The translations under genes and the position numbers were made by a program. Below the pieces are notes generated by a model, which was not told the DNA's origin, ran no database searches, and worked only from the letters and a program-made list of their open reading frames with translations. DNA of 64,000 bases from Schistosoma haematobium (Eukaryota; Platyhelminthes; Trematoda; Strigeidida; Schistosomatidae). The stretch lies in assembly GCF_000699445.3 (NCBI RefSeq), contig NC_067195.1:20035287-20099286 (forward strand). Reading direction: 5' to 3'. Positions 47,389 to 59,300 of the stretch are shown in pieces (position 1 is the first letter of the stretch; the number at the start of each line of letters is the position of its first letter).

Positions 47389-50300
47389 GTACGTTGTATC
47401 TAACAAGTTCTGTATTTCCGTCAAATTTATTGTCAAGATCGATAGAGCTGCAGTGTGCGTAAAGTGGTCTCCATTAGAGGACCGTTTTGCTGTGGGTAGT
47501 GGTTCCAAACTTTTGGCAGTGTGTTGGTTTGACGAAGAAAGTGATTGGTGGATTGGCAAAAAGATTAAAAAGCCTATAAGATCTACCGTCACGTGTATTG
47601 ATTGGCATCCAAATAATGTTCTTCTAGCTTGTGGGTCAAGCGATTTTCATGCGAGAATATTCTCAGCCTTCACAAGCTCTGGCCCTTCGGAATCAGTGTG
47701 GGGCAAACACACCCCTTTGGGTGCCGTGCTTTTTGACTATTCGGATGGGGAAGGTGAGTGGTTTTTTTATTATATTTGAAATATATGTACATTTTTGGAG
47801 TACTTCCCAACTGATGTGGTTGCCTCATTTTAATGCGAAATGTTTGGAAAGTAAATGATAATGATGGAAACAAGTCATGGACCATTCATTCTGATGTTTA
47901 CTGGTAAGTTTATCGTCATTATCTTTGGTCTAATTTCAGTCACGGAGTCACATGTTATGTGGGACGTAAGTTCTCGTAGTATTACTCAAACAGATAGCTT
48001 CGATGTTACAGGCAATAAAATAGACGGGACGTTATCTCGCGACAATCAGGAGTATCATTTAATAATATGATGGTTATATGATTTTTTTAGTCCTTGTGAC
48101 AGCATGTGAAGACCGCAGTTGCTACCTTGACATATTGGTCGGGCTTGCCTATCTAAATGGCGCAACCAAGCTGTATTGGGACACGTTGTTTTAGGTCCTA
48201 TCATGCCAAGCAAGCTGGTTTCAGAACAGCAAGACAAATCAACAAAGTCTGAGAGCGAAGTCGCACTGTTGGTGTTGATAGATGTGACAGTAGTAAGGTG
48301 ATCCTCTCAAACAACCAGCATCTGCAGTAATGCTGCCTCACAAAGAAAGGAGGGGGTTAGCAGATTTTCATCGACGGATGTTGAGTATCTTGCATAGCTA
48401 GCTGTTAATAAGTGCCTGTGCTGTTTGATTATGGTTTCAGTCTCGGCTCCGTACAGTAGGACTGTCTTGACGTTCGTATTGAAGATTCTGACTTTGATAT
48501 TGGTTGGCAGTTGTTCTGAGTTCACTAAACTATTCAATTGTAGGAATATTATACTTGCTTCACCAATCTATGACTTTACATCTGCGTCAGATCCTCCTCG
48601 TTTATCGGTGATGTTGTCCAGATACGTAAAACTTTCCACCTGTTCCAGAACTTCGTGATTGTACTTTCCCCGTTTTGAATATTGAGGTCTACTGATATAG
48701 GGGCTGCAGGTATATTGGCTGTTTTTACCTGCATTTGTTACTGTGTATGGGTTAGAAGAGATAAGTCATGTGCAAAGTCTAAATCATCTAGTTGTATCCA
48801 AGCTGTCGATTGTGTCATATGCTTCCCCTGAGATGTGGAGGTCTTCATGATTCGGTCAACCACCAAAAGAAAAAAGGTGAAGGTAAGCAGCCTTGTCTGA
48901 CAATGGTCTTCACTTGAAGTGCATCTGTGAGCTGATCACCATGCACAACTATTCAATGCAGTCGGTCGTATGAATTCCATGTGATGATGATATTCTGGAG
49001 TACACCATAGTGTCGAATAAAGTTCCATACTTTTTCCTATATGCGCTGTCAAACGTACCTCATAGTTAGGGATGTTGGTGCATAATGAAGAGCTCGGTCA
49101 ACAATGATCCATAGTGTTGCGTTTTGGTCGGTACACGACTGATCTTTATGCAATCCAGCCTACTGGTCCCGAAATTGGATGTCTTTGAATCTCTCATCCG
49201 GTTCAACAACACTGTTGAAAACCTCTCCTGATACTGACAGTATTGTGATTCCCTTGTTGTCCTCACATTTGCTCAGATCTCCTATATGTGGTATCTTGTT
49301 GAGATATTCTCGAGTACACCATAGAGTCAAAGGTTTTTTCTATCCATCCTGTCAAATGCTTTGTCATAATCAAAGAAGTTGGTGCAGTGACTACTTCCAT
49401 TCAGTTGATTGTTCGACAATGATCCGTAGTGTCGCGATTCGGACAGAACATGATCGAACCTTACGAAACTCAACATGTTGATTTTGAACTTAAACATCTA
49501 CCAAATCTTTTACTCGGTTTAGTAACACTGTTGGAAACTTTGCTTGTCACTGAGAGTAGCGTGATACTTCTGTAGTTTGCGCACTTACCAAAATCTACTT
49601 TCGGTATATTGATGAGTTATCCCACTTCCCAGTCTGTTCGTACTTGTACCTCCTCCCAAATCGACCACATATTAGCCATTCGTCAGATTTTAGAGCACAG
49701 ATATGCTTATCGGCGTCCGACGATTATTGTTCTTGACCTAAAAGCAGCATTTGACTCTGCTGACCGAGAGGTTCTGTGGCAGTGTCTGTAATTCGAATGT
49801 ACACCTCAGAAGTACATAAACCTTATGAAGGCTCTTTACTTGAACACTACTAGTCGAGTCAGAGCTTATGGCAAACTGTCATCTGATTTTGCAACCTCAA
49901 GTGATGTCAGGCAAGGCTGTCTACTATCTCCATTTTTGTTCAACTTTATCATAGACCTACTGCTGGAAATAACGCTCTCATCGACTGAATTTTCAGGAAT
50001 CGATCTGCTACCAGGAGGTCCACTTATCGACCTAGAATACGCAGATGACATAGTCGTGTTTGGAGATGTTGATAAAATGCAGTCTTTTGATAGGGCACAG
50101 CAACAATACCAGGATGTTTGTGATGTGCTTCTCCCCCTCTAAATGCAAGCTGTTGCTTCAAGACTGGCCTGCATCAACGCCTGAACTAAGGATAGGGAGT
50201 GAATTAATCGAACGTGTTGACAACTTCACCTATCTTGGAAGTCCGATCAACCCTAATAGGTTGGTGTCTGAGGAATTCTGTGCACGGATTCGAAAAGCTC

Positions 50301-53300
50301 GTTTGGCTTTTGCCAACTTACGTCAACTATGGCGAAGGCGAGAATTCCGTCTATCAACTAAGGGACAAGTATACTGCGCGGCAGTTCGTTCTGTTCTACT
50401 TTACAACTGCGAAACGTGGCCTTTAAGAGTAGAAGACACTCGTAAACTACTAGTATTTGACCACATATGTCTTAGAAGTATTGCTGGCATCTGCTGGGAT
50501 CACCGGGTAAGTAATAGTGAGGCTGGACGCAGGGTATTGGGGCGTGATGGTAAATCAGTTGATGAGGTTGTGAATCTTCATGGACTGAGATGTTTGGGCC
50601 ACGTGTTGTGTATGCCTGGACACCGATTACCACGACGCGCAATAATGACTAGTGTTGAGGATGGTTGGAAGGAAGTTAGGAGCGGCTAGACCAAAACGTA
50701 GCATCAGTGCTTGACGTCAATAACTTCTAGTCTGAGTCATGTTAGTAGATGCGAACTACTCGGTTGGGGTCCGCTTGACTATCGTAACCAATGGTTGGAG
50801 ACTCTGTGTGACATGGTTCAGAATCGATCACAATGGCGTAGGTGTATATACTCTCTGTCTTCCCTTGAACAATGAGATTAAAATTGCTCCATAGTTTTCT
50901 TTCGACCAACTAATTCTTTCTTCCTGTACTATAACCTTATATGCAATCTTTCTTTCATATATTACCACCATTGAATTAACTACTTCAATGTATTTGGTGT
51001 TCATCTTGTTGTGCTAATGAGGCATAGCAGCTTGGACCGATGCATATATATGTCTGGTCCTATGTTGTAGCTGACTGACTGACTCCTCCCAAATGTTTAT
51101 AGAGAAAACGTGAAACATCTTTGTAGTTACCATCGTATCTAACTGCAGTGTTTAGCTGGTGTGTTGTCTGATCCATTGTTGATTTATCTGACGGCCTTGT
51201 AGATCTCTTCGATTACCGTTGAGTATGATCTATGGAGAGGTGTTCTGTGTGTGCTGCTTGGACATCCGTTGAGTTCATTGAGACTGGTCTATTCAATAGC
51301 TCTTCACATTGCTCCACTCACCTGTTTAGCTTTTCTTGAATCTCAGTGACTGCTTTGTCTTCTTTATCCTTGAATGGTCACTCTAGTTTACAATATTTTC
51401 ATACTAGTTTATTCGTCGTATCATATAGTCGTTTCGTATTTCTTCCTACAACTTTTTCTGTTGTCATTGCTAGATCTTGTACGTATTTCCGCTTGTCGGC
51501 TCCAATGCTCCTCGTCACTTTCTTGTTTGCTTCTGTGCATTCGGCGTGTGCCTTGGTTTCATCTGTCCTTGTTCTTCCTTTTTAAAGATTGCCTTTGGTA
51601 TCAATAGAGACCTATTGTTTGTGATGGTGCTTCTTGCGGCTCAGAACCTCATGACATTTTTAGTGTTAATGCTTCTTTAACCACTTTCCAGTTTTTCATG
51701 GTAGCTTTCTTTTCCTTATGTTGATTTTTGTAAGGCTTGGAGCTTGTTCCTGAGAACTGTCTTAAATTCGTTGAGTTTGTTACTATTTCAAAGAAAGAGT
51801 ATGAAAATTTTGAAATTCTTTTCCAGTGGTTCTATAGCTTCAGTTTCATCTTGGCCGCATCTACGTGGTGGTCTAAAGCTATCTCAGCTCCTCTCCTGGT
51901 TCTCACGTCTTCCACTAATTTTCTGAATTTGTTATTGATGCAAATATGGTCGACCTGCTTCTCTGTAGTGTGGCCCCTTGAGACCCATGTAGCTTTATGT
52001 ATGCATTTATGGGTTAGTTAGTGCCAGTTATAACCGTTTTGGTGAAGGCACATAAATTTGCAAATCTGTCACCATTCTCGTTCCTTTCTCCCAGTCTATG
52101 TCGTCCCATGATATCTTCATACGCGACTTTGTCCATTTCGACTTTGATGGTTAGGTCTCCCACCAGGATTGTCAGGTCTTTTTCTGAACACTACGATCGA
52201 CTGTAGCCTGATAAAATTTATCTTTATCGTCTTCGTTGCTTTCATTGATGCGTGCTTAACTCTGGGTAACAGTCATTGTAATCCCTTCGTTCTTTGTTTT
52301 GAAGAATGCCTTGATGATTCTGGATCCATGAGATTCCTACCATATATGTGCTTTTTGTGCTTCTTGTTTGAGCGAATGATTATTTTCTTCATTTCCAAGG
52401 TACAACAGAACGTCTCCCGAATCTATTATTTTCTGTCCAACTTGTGTACAATGGGTTTTACTTATTCCGAACACCACCAGATCCTGTCTTCTCATCTTTG
52501 CAGCTATCTGACTTCTCTCGATCTCCCCCATCATCCGGACATTCCATGTACCTATATTAATTGTTGCTCTGATTGTTTAAAGGGTCATTGGCTTTCACCA
52601 TGAGGGGTCGTAACTCTTCTAAATGAAGTGTATTCAACTCCCAGGACACAGTGTAAATGTATTAAATGATTCCTTCTGGTCAGCGTTTTCTTAGCAACGT
52701 TTTTACCGAATGGGGTTGCTAACCCCATGCCTAACCGTCACCCCTTATCGGGGTTTGGGACCGTCAGTAACTCTAGAAGGGTTACAGGCGCAGTTCCGAT
52801 GGTCGATAAATAGTGCACGATGTGGAATTCTTCGGGAAGACATTCGTAGGACATGACCAAGCCGTTGAAGTCGATGTTTCAAGATAGTGACACAAATTGG
52901 ATTATCGCAGCTGTGCCCGAACAAAAGATGCCGAACCTCTGTATTACTAACATGCTGTTGCCATTGGACGTCGGCAATCCTTCGTAGACAACGATAATTA
53001 AACACAGAGGGTCGTCTAACATCCTCAACTCGTAGGGGTCAGGTTTCACATACATAGAGTAAAACTGCTTTCACTGACGCGTTGTAGGTTTTACCTTTTG
53101 CAGCCAGACTAACATCACAAAGGCGCCTAAGATGGTCCAGATTAGCACAAGTCGTTCTACCTTTCAGTCACGCCACCACCAGCACTTACACAGCTACGCG
53201 CATGCATGAATTTTTCAACTACTTCTATCTGGTAACTACCAAGAGTAAGTTCAGGAACAGGCTTCTGTTAGTCTTGTAAAATTACTTCGCATTTAGAAAG

Positions 53301-56300
53301 TAGAAAGTACACTCCATATCTGCGAACACTGATTGTCGACTGACTAAGCGGAAATTACATTGTTTGAGTAAAATCACACAGTAAGACAATATCATCCTTA
53401 TACTCAAGGTCGAGAAGTCTTTCTCCAGGTAACAGATCTACACCACCATTACCTACATCCACCAGAGCTGTTTCCAGAACGTCATAGATATCAAAGTTGG
53501 AGAGGAATGGTGAGGTTGAGGAACCCTGCCTAACCCCACTGCTTGAATGGAACAACTCAAGGTCAAAAGTCCCTCCAGGTAACACACTGCCATTCCTACT
53601 ACGGTTCATCATAGCTGTTTCCAGAATGTTTTGGTGGCATAGTTGAAAAAGAATGGTGAGATTAGACAACCCTGTCTAACTCCACTGTTCGAATGGAATA
53701 ATAGAGAGTGTTAGTTGCATGGCCTCACTCTTCCTGAGTTGTCTGTATACAGGGTTTCTCCATCAGGCGTGATTGGGTTGGTGTTCTCTGTGTTATATTT
53801 GAGGATCTTGCCTCTTCCCTTGTGCATGTCGAAACCTACTGATGCAGAGGCTGCTGCTACAGTGTTTGTCTTGACCAGCCTTTGATGTGTATGGGATAGA
53901 AGGGCCAGGTCATCTGCGCGGTCCAAATCGTCTAGCTGCATCCAACCTATCTATGTTATTCCGTGCTTCCCGTCAGTGTGGAGGTCTTCATAATTCAGTC
54001 AACCACCAGAACAAAGAGAAAAGAGGAGAGTAGGCAGCCTTGTCTGGCTACGGTCCTCATTCGGAATGCGTCTGTCAGCTATCCTCCATGCACGATTTTG
54101 CACTCTAGTCCGTCATATGAATTCCTCCCAAATCTTCCTGAGTAGATTGTGAAGCATGTTTGCAGTTACTTCTATATCTGACTTTAGTGCTTCGTCTGGT
54201 ATATTGTCAGGTCCTGCTGCTTTCCAACTCTTGGTTTATTTGATGGTTATGCTGATTCCTCCCGTCGGTGGATTGACATCTATAGGAATGTCTGTGTATG
54301 CTGCTCCGATGTCCGGTGGATTTAATGGAGTAGGTCTATTCAAGAGTTCTTCGAAGTATTCCACCTATCTGTTCCTCTGTTCTTGAATCTCGGTGATTGG
54401 CTTACCTCCTTTGTCCTTGACCGGTTTCTCTGGTTTACTATATTTCCCTGCTAGTTTCTTCGTTGTCTCACATAGTTATCTCATATTTCCTTTTCTTGAA
54501 ACTTCTTCCTCTGTCGTTGCTAAGCCTTCCACATATTTCTGCTTGTCAGCTCCAATGATATTCACTCTCTTATTTGTTTGTATGTATTTGGCGTGTGCCT
54601 TGACTTTCTCTGCTCTTGTTCTACTGTTGTTAATTGCTATTTTTCTCCTTTTTTGAATCTTTTCCCGGGTTTCGATAGAGATTCATACCTTATTATAATG
54701 CTTCTTGTGGCCCAGAACCTCCTGACTGTTGAAGTTAGTGCTTCTTTGATTTCTCCCTAATTGTCCTCTTTTTTAGGTAGATCTTGTAAGGCTTAGAACC
54801 TCTTGTTAAGTGTTATCATGAAGTCGTTGAGTTTGTCTCGAATGAAGGCTGTATTGAAACTTTGTAATGTTGTTTCCCCAGTCGTCAAGTGCTTTTTTAG
54901 CTTCAGTTTCACGTTGGCAACCACCAATTTTTAGTGATCTGTCAGCTCCTCTCCTGGTTTTCGCACCTTCCATTGACCTTTTGAATCTTTTACTGATGCA
55001 AATATGATCTATCTGGTTCTCCATGATGTGGTCCGGTGAGACCCACGTAGCTTTGTGTATACGTTTGTGTGGGAATATTGTACCGCCCATAACCAATTTG
55101 ATGGATGAACATTGATTCTCAAATCTCACCATTTTCGTTCCCTTCTAGTCCATTTCGTCCCATGATATCTTCATAACCGTTGTTGTCCATTCCGACTTTG
55201 GCGTTTAGGTCTCCCGTCAGGATGTTGAAATCCTTTCTAGGGTACTCCACTATATCTGATTGCAGCCTCTCATAAAAGTGAACTTAATCATCGTCATTTC
55301 TATCTTTGGTGGGTGCTTAACATTGGATAACATTCCTCGTGATTTCATCCTTTGTTTTGAAGGATACTTTGATGATCTTGGGTCCATGAGACTCCCACCT
55401 TATTAGTGCATTTTGTGCTTCTTTGGACAGCATCGAAGCAACTCTCTGAGTGTGTAGGACATTTTCCTCTTCGTGACCGGAGTACAGTAGCATCTCTACC
55501 GTACGTAGCCCTTGCTTTTCAGCTTGGATCCAATGGGTTTCGATGATTTCGAGAACCGCCAAGTTATATCTCCTCATTTCCGTTGCTATTTGACTGCTCC
55601 TCCTGGTCTCCCACATTGCCCAGACGTTCCATGTATCTATAAAAATTGTTGCTCTGGTTGTTCGAAGAGGCATCAGCCGAAGAATCTCGGCTTTCATCAT
55701 GAGGCGTCATAATTCTTCCTTCAACTCAGAAGGCAGAGTTTAAATGTTTTAATTTGTTTAATCTGATTGGCGTTTTTTAGCAAGATTTTTTTCTGCAGGA
55801 TGGGGTTGCCGACCCCATGCTCAACCCTCCTCCTTTATCCAGGCTTGGGACCGGCAGTAGCCCTAGAAGAGCTACAGGCTGAGTTGTTTCATAGGTAGGG
55901 CTAACCATTTATAAAGACAGTAACGACTATTGCCTTATCCCAGGATATTAAACACTCTAATTACAAGACGTTTGTGGAAAACTCAGTTCCTCAACCAGAC
56001 AGTTATCACTGTCTCTAAAAAGGGTTTTGGATGTTGAGTCATCTGGGCCTGGTGATTTGTGGCGCTTCGGGAGCTGGAGTTTGCGGACTTGTGCCTCGTA
56101 AGGCGAACTAGTTGTCATCGACCACTCGGTAAACGACAGCCTGATCGATATCGCCGGAGCAGCAGACTAGTTGGACTGTATGTCTAAAATACTTCGCCTA
56201 TCGTCTAATACGTTGGTGGGTGTTATTGATCAGTGTCTCCAACTTCACAGATTGTTTCACTCACACCAGGCTTCTTACAGTCAGTAGCTGGGATGAGTTG

Positions 56301-59300
56301 GAAGAGCTTCCGGCAGTTGCCATATGCAGCTACTGCTTCCAACATGTTAGCATGCTCAGACCATCAGGGTCTTCGGTTCTTACGCAAACATTGCACAGTT
56401 TTTCTTCGTAAGAGTTCGTTTATGTTCATACGGTTTGCCCGAGTAGACTGAGGTGTTTCATTGAACTGTAAGGAACCTGTAGGAACCTACTGCCTATAGT
56501 TGGGACGTTTTGCGGAGCTGCAAACGACGTTTTTCTTTATTCTCATTTCAAGTGCTCATCTATATTTCTCGATAGATTGATAGCTAACCTTGAATCAAGC
56601 TCGGTTTGATATTTGTCTGGAATGGAAGCTACGGCCAGTTTACATACATCGATCCGTTTAGGACGATAAAGTTGTTGGTCTCAGACGCAAGATAAGATTA
56701 ACACAAACGAGAGCATGATCAGAGTCTAGATAAGTATTTCAAAAAAGGACGGCAGTTTTGTACGCAACCACGCTAGTGGTAGCTGATCGCGGTGTAGTCA
56801 ACTTGGGTTCAGGCTTCAGTTGGAGAGGAAGGATGCTAGACTTTGAAATACGCCAGCTTGAATGGTATACATACTTTCAGAAAGGGTGGTTCAAAAATTA
56901 TATTCGGTGGTAGCACTCAACTTTCTACTAGCCACTAGCATAAGGTCGTTTATATAAGACAGGATTTTCACTGTAGGGGAGCTTCTGTGTTGGTCGGAAA
57001 ATAAAAGTAAACATAGAATAGAAATGCTATGGAATAGGACTATAAATGATCATAATATGAGTTTGTATGTAATTAAGGACTTGCAGTAATCGTTTATGTA
57101 GGTATCTAGAGCTAGTAAAAGCGTTTTCGTCATTGATAATTATATTTATCGTTGTGTGTGGGTTAGGATACTGACCGGGTACCAAGGCCGAAGCTGGTAA
57201 TTTTCCTTGGAACCAGCTCACCGAACCTTTAACCTAGAGGTCTAGTCCACAAGGTAGTGTGCTGTGTTAGGAGATGGAATCCAATGGTTGCTGGCTACCA
57301 TAAATAGGTTTATACTCCACTTAACCTTTCTGGATCCTGGAGCCCGTGTGCACGGTTGGTTTGGAACTGGAGTTTACCAGATGACTACGTGGCTCCACCA
57401 TATTCAGAACTCATCCACGGACTACTCTACTGCTTACAACAGTTAACTAGGAAACGACAATTAAAGTAAAGGCTTCTGGCGTTCTTGTGTAGTTACCTTG
57501 CCAAAAATATGCTCCATGTACGAAGAGTGATTGCCCACTGATTGAAATTAGTTTGGGTTGGAACGTTTTTCTGGTGGTGACAAGTTTACACTGACCTAAA
57601 CTTCTTGGTTGTGTTTTATTTTCTTCATCCAAACCATCCTCTTGATCTGCAAATATTTACCATGGCTTAGGATTTCTCCATGTTTATCTCCAGAATATTA
57701 GTGTGAAAGTTAACGACGAATGATGTGGTTGAGGTAATCTTATCCTCACCACTTGTTACGAACGACATAAGTGGTTAAATCATCTCACCCTATTTGTGTA
57801 TTCATGTACAATTTCCATAATCTCAAGAAACGCCCCACACACGACTTTTTTCAACAGGGTTTCAAAACACAATTACGTCCAAATAATTGGAGGCGGTCAT
57901 CATTTCAAAAAACATAATAGTTAGCCTGTATTAACTATGATATTCAATCATGGAGTTCAATGTATGAACCGTCTGAGTAAACCCTCACAAGTCCGTCAAG
58001 CCTTCACAGTCATAGTATAAAGAAAACCACTATACTTGTTAATTAGTAGTTGATCTAAATCCCGATGACTCTTATTCTAAGCACAGGAACATTTACTTGT
58101 TAAATGAGTTACTTGTTCTGACAAACGAAAATTATTTGACCGTCTGTTATATCATTACCATCCTGGCATTGTTATTGAGTGCTACCAATAGACTCTTCAT
58201 TTTATCAATATCTTCACCGAACAGGACTAAGTCGTCTGCGTATTCTAAGTCGATAAGTGGACCTCCTGGTAGCAGATTAATTCCTGAAAATTCAGATGAC
58301 GAGAAAGTCATCTCCAGCAGTAGGTCTATGATGAAATTGAACAAAAATGGAGATAGTGGACATCCTTGTCGGACAGCACTTGAAATTGAAAATTCAGATG
58401 ACAGTTTGCCATAAGCTTTGACTCGACTGGTAGTGTTTCGGCTGTAGGGAGTTTCTGGCATCTGAAAAACGAATTTCAATATTGCAGTCTTATATTTCAC
58501 CTCATTCTTAGTTTTCCCATCAACCTTTACTTCAAAATTCAGAAATGATTCGATTTGTTTATTTTACCGTTAGAGTCTTCTGCACTCGAAGAGAAGTGCT
58601 ATTTAGGGATTGCAAATACAGACCACACGTACTGAACCAATCAAGTTCGAGTACATTTAAGTTTTCTTTAACAGTGTAGCATAATTTAGGGATGGTTTTA
58701 CCTTGGTACAGAATATTACAATGTAACAATATTTCACCGCAATTCACTACAGTCTGAGGTGTTTTCTTGAGTTATAGCGTGGGTATGTGTCTGTATAATT
58801 TCGTTAAAATGGTTATAGTGTCGTACGCAGTATTTAGCTACAGACGCGTTGTGTATTCGTTGATTTGTAACCATCACGATCATCTACGAATTTTATGGAC
58901 AGGCTTTTTGAATGAATATGAGGTTTGGGCTGGGAGGACTTTCTACGTTTTGCTATAGATCTGATGGTGCTAGGACGTTATACGCGATACTCATCTCTTT
59001 TTATAACCAGTTGCATTGTTTACAACAATGTTTCTTGCTTGAGCGACATTCTTCACTGTCACAACATGTTTATGAAGATGTTTTCCAGGTGTTGGTTTAT
59101 AGGGGTTGACTGGGTAAATGCTTTGAACTTGTAATCGTGTACACTACTGGATTGTCTCGGTTACTACAGCATCAATGTGCAATGTTTGGGGTTTGTCAGT
59201 CGTTGGCATTCCATATTAACTAACTATAGCGTTATCAAGAGGTCTTAGTTAATTTCAAACTTGTGGGTATCTTAAACTCTTGAAGGTTTTATTCCACAGA

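Larger units (their letters stand above)
48355..52795 (-). mobile_element. Family A (SR2-like RTE) long copy, interrupted by a B2 insertion
   Basis: In antisense the element runs from its 5' leader (52795; tgtaacccttctagag motif, and an 'aaccccat' hairpin) through endonuclease and RT to about 48355. It is cut by the B2 element at 49662-51082. Recognisable parts are the endonuclease start (52600-52340), the middle region (52180-51100), RT N-terminus with a tandem duplication (49610-48990), FTYL and SDADVK segments near 48620-48580 and NTNVKTVLLYGAET near 48460. It is full of stops. The leader matches the other family A copy at 55885. The extreme 3' end is missing. Confidence 0.75.
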
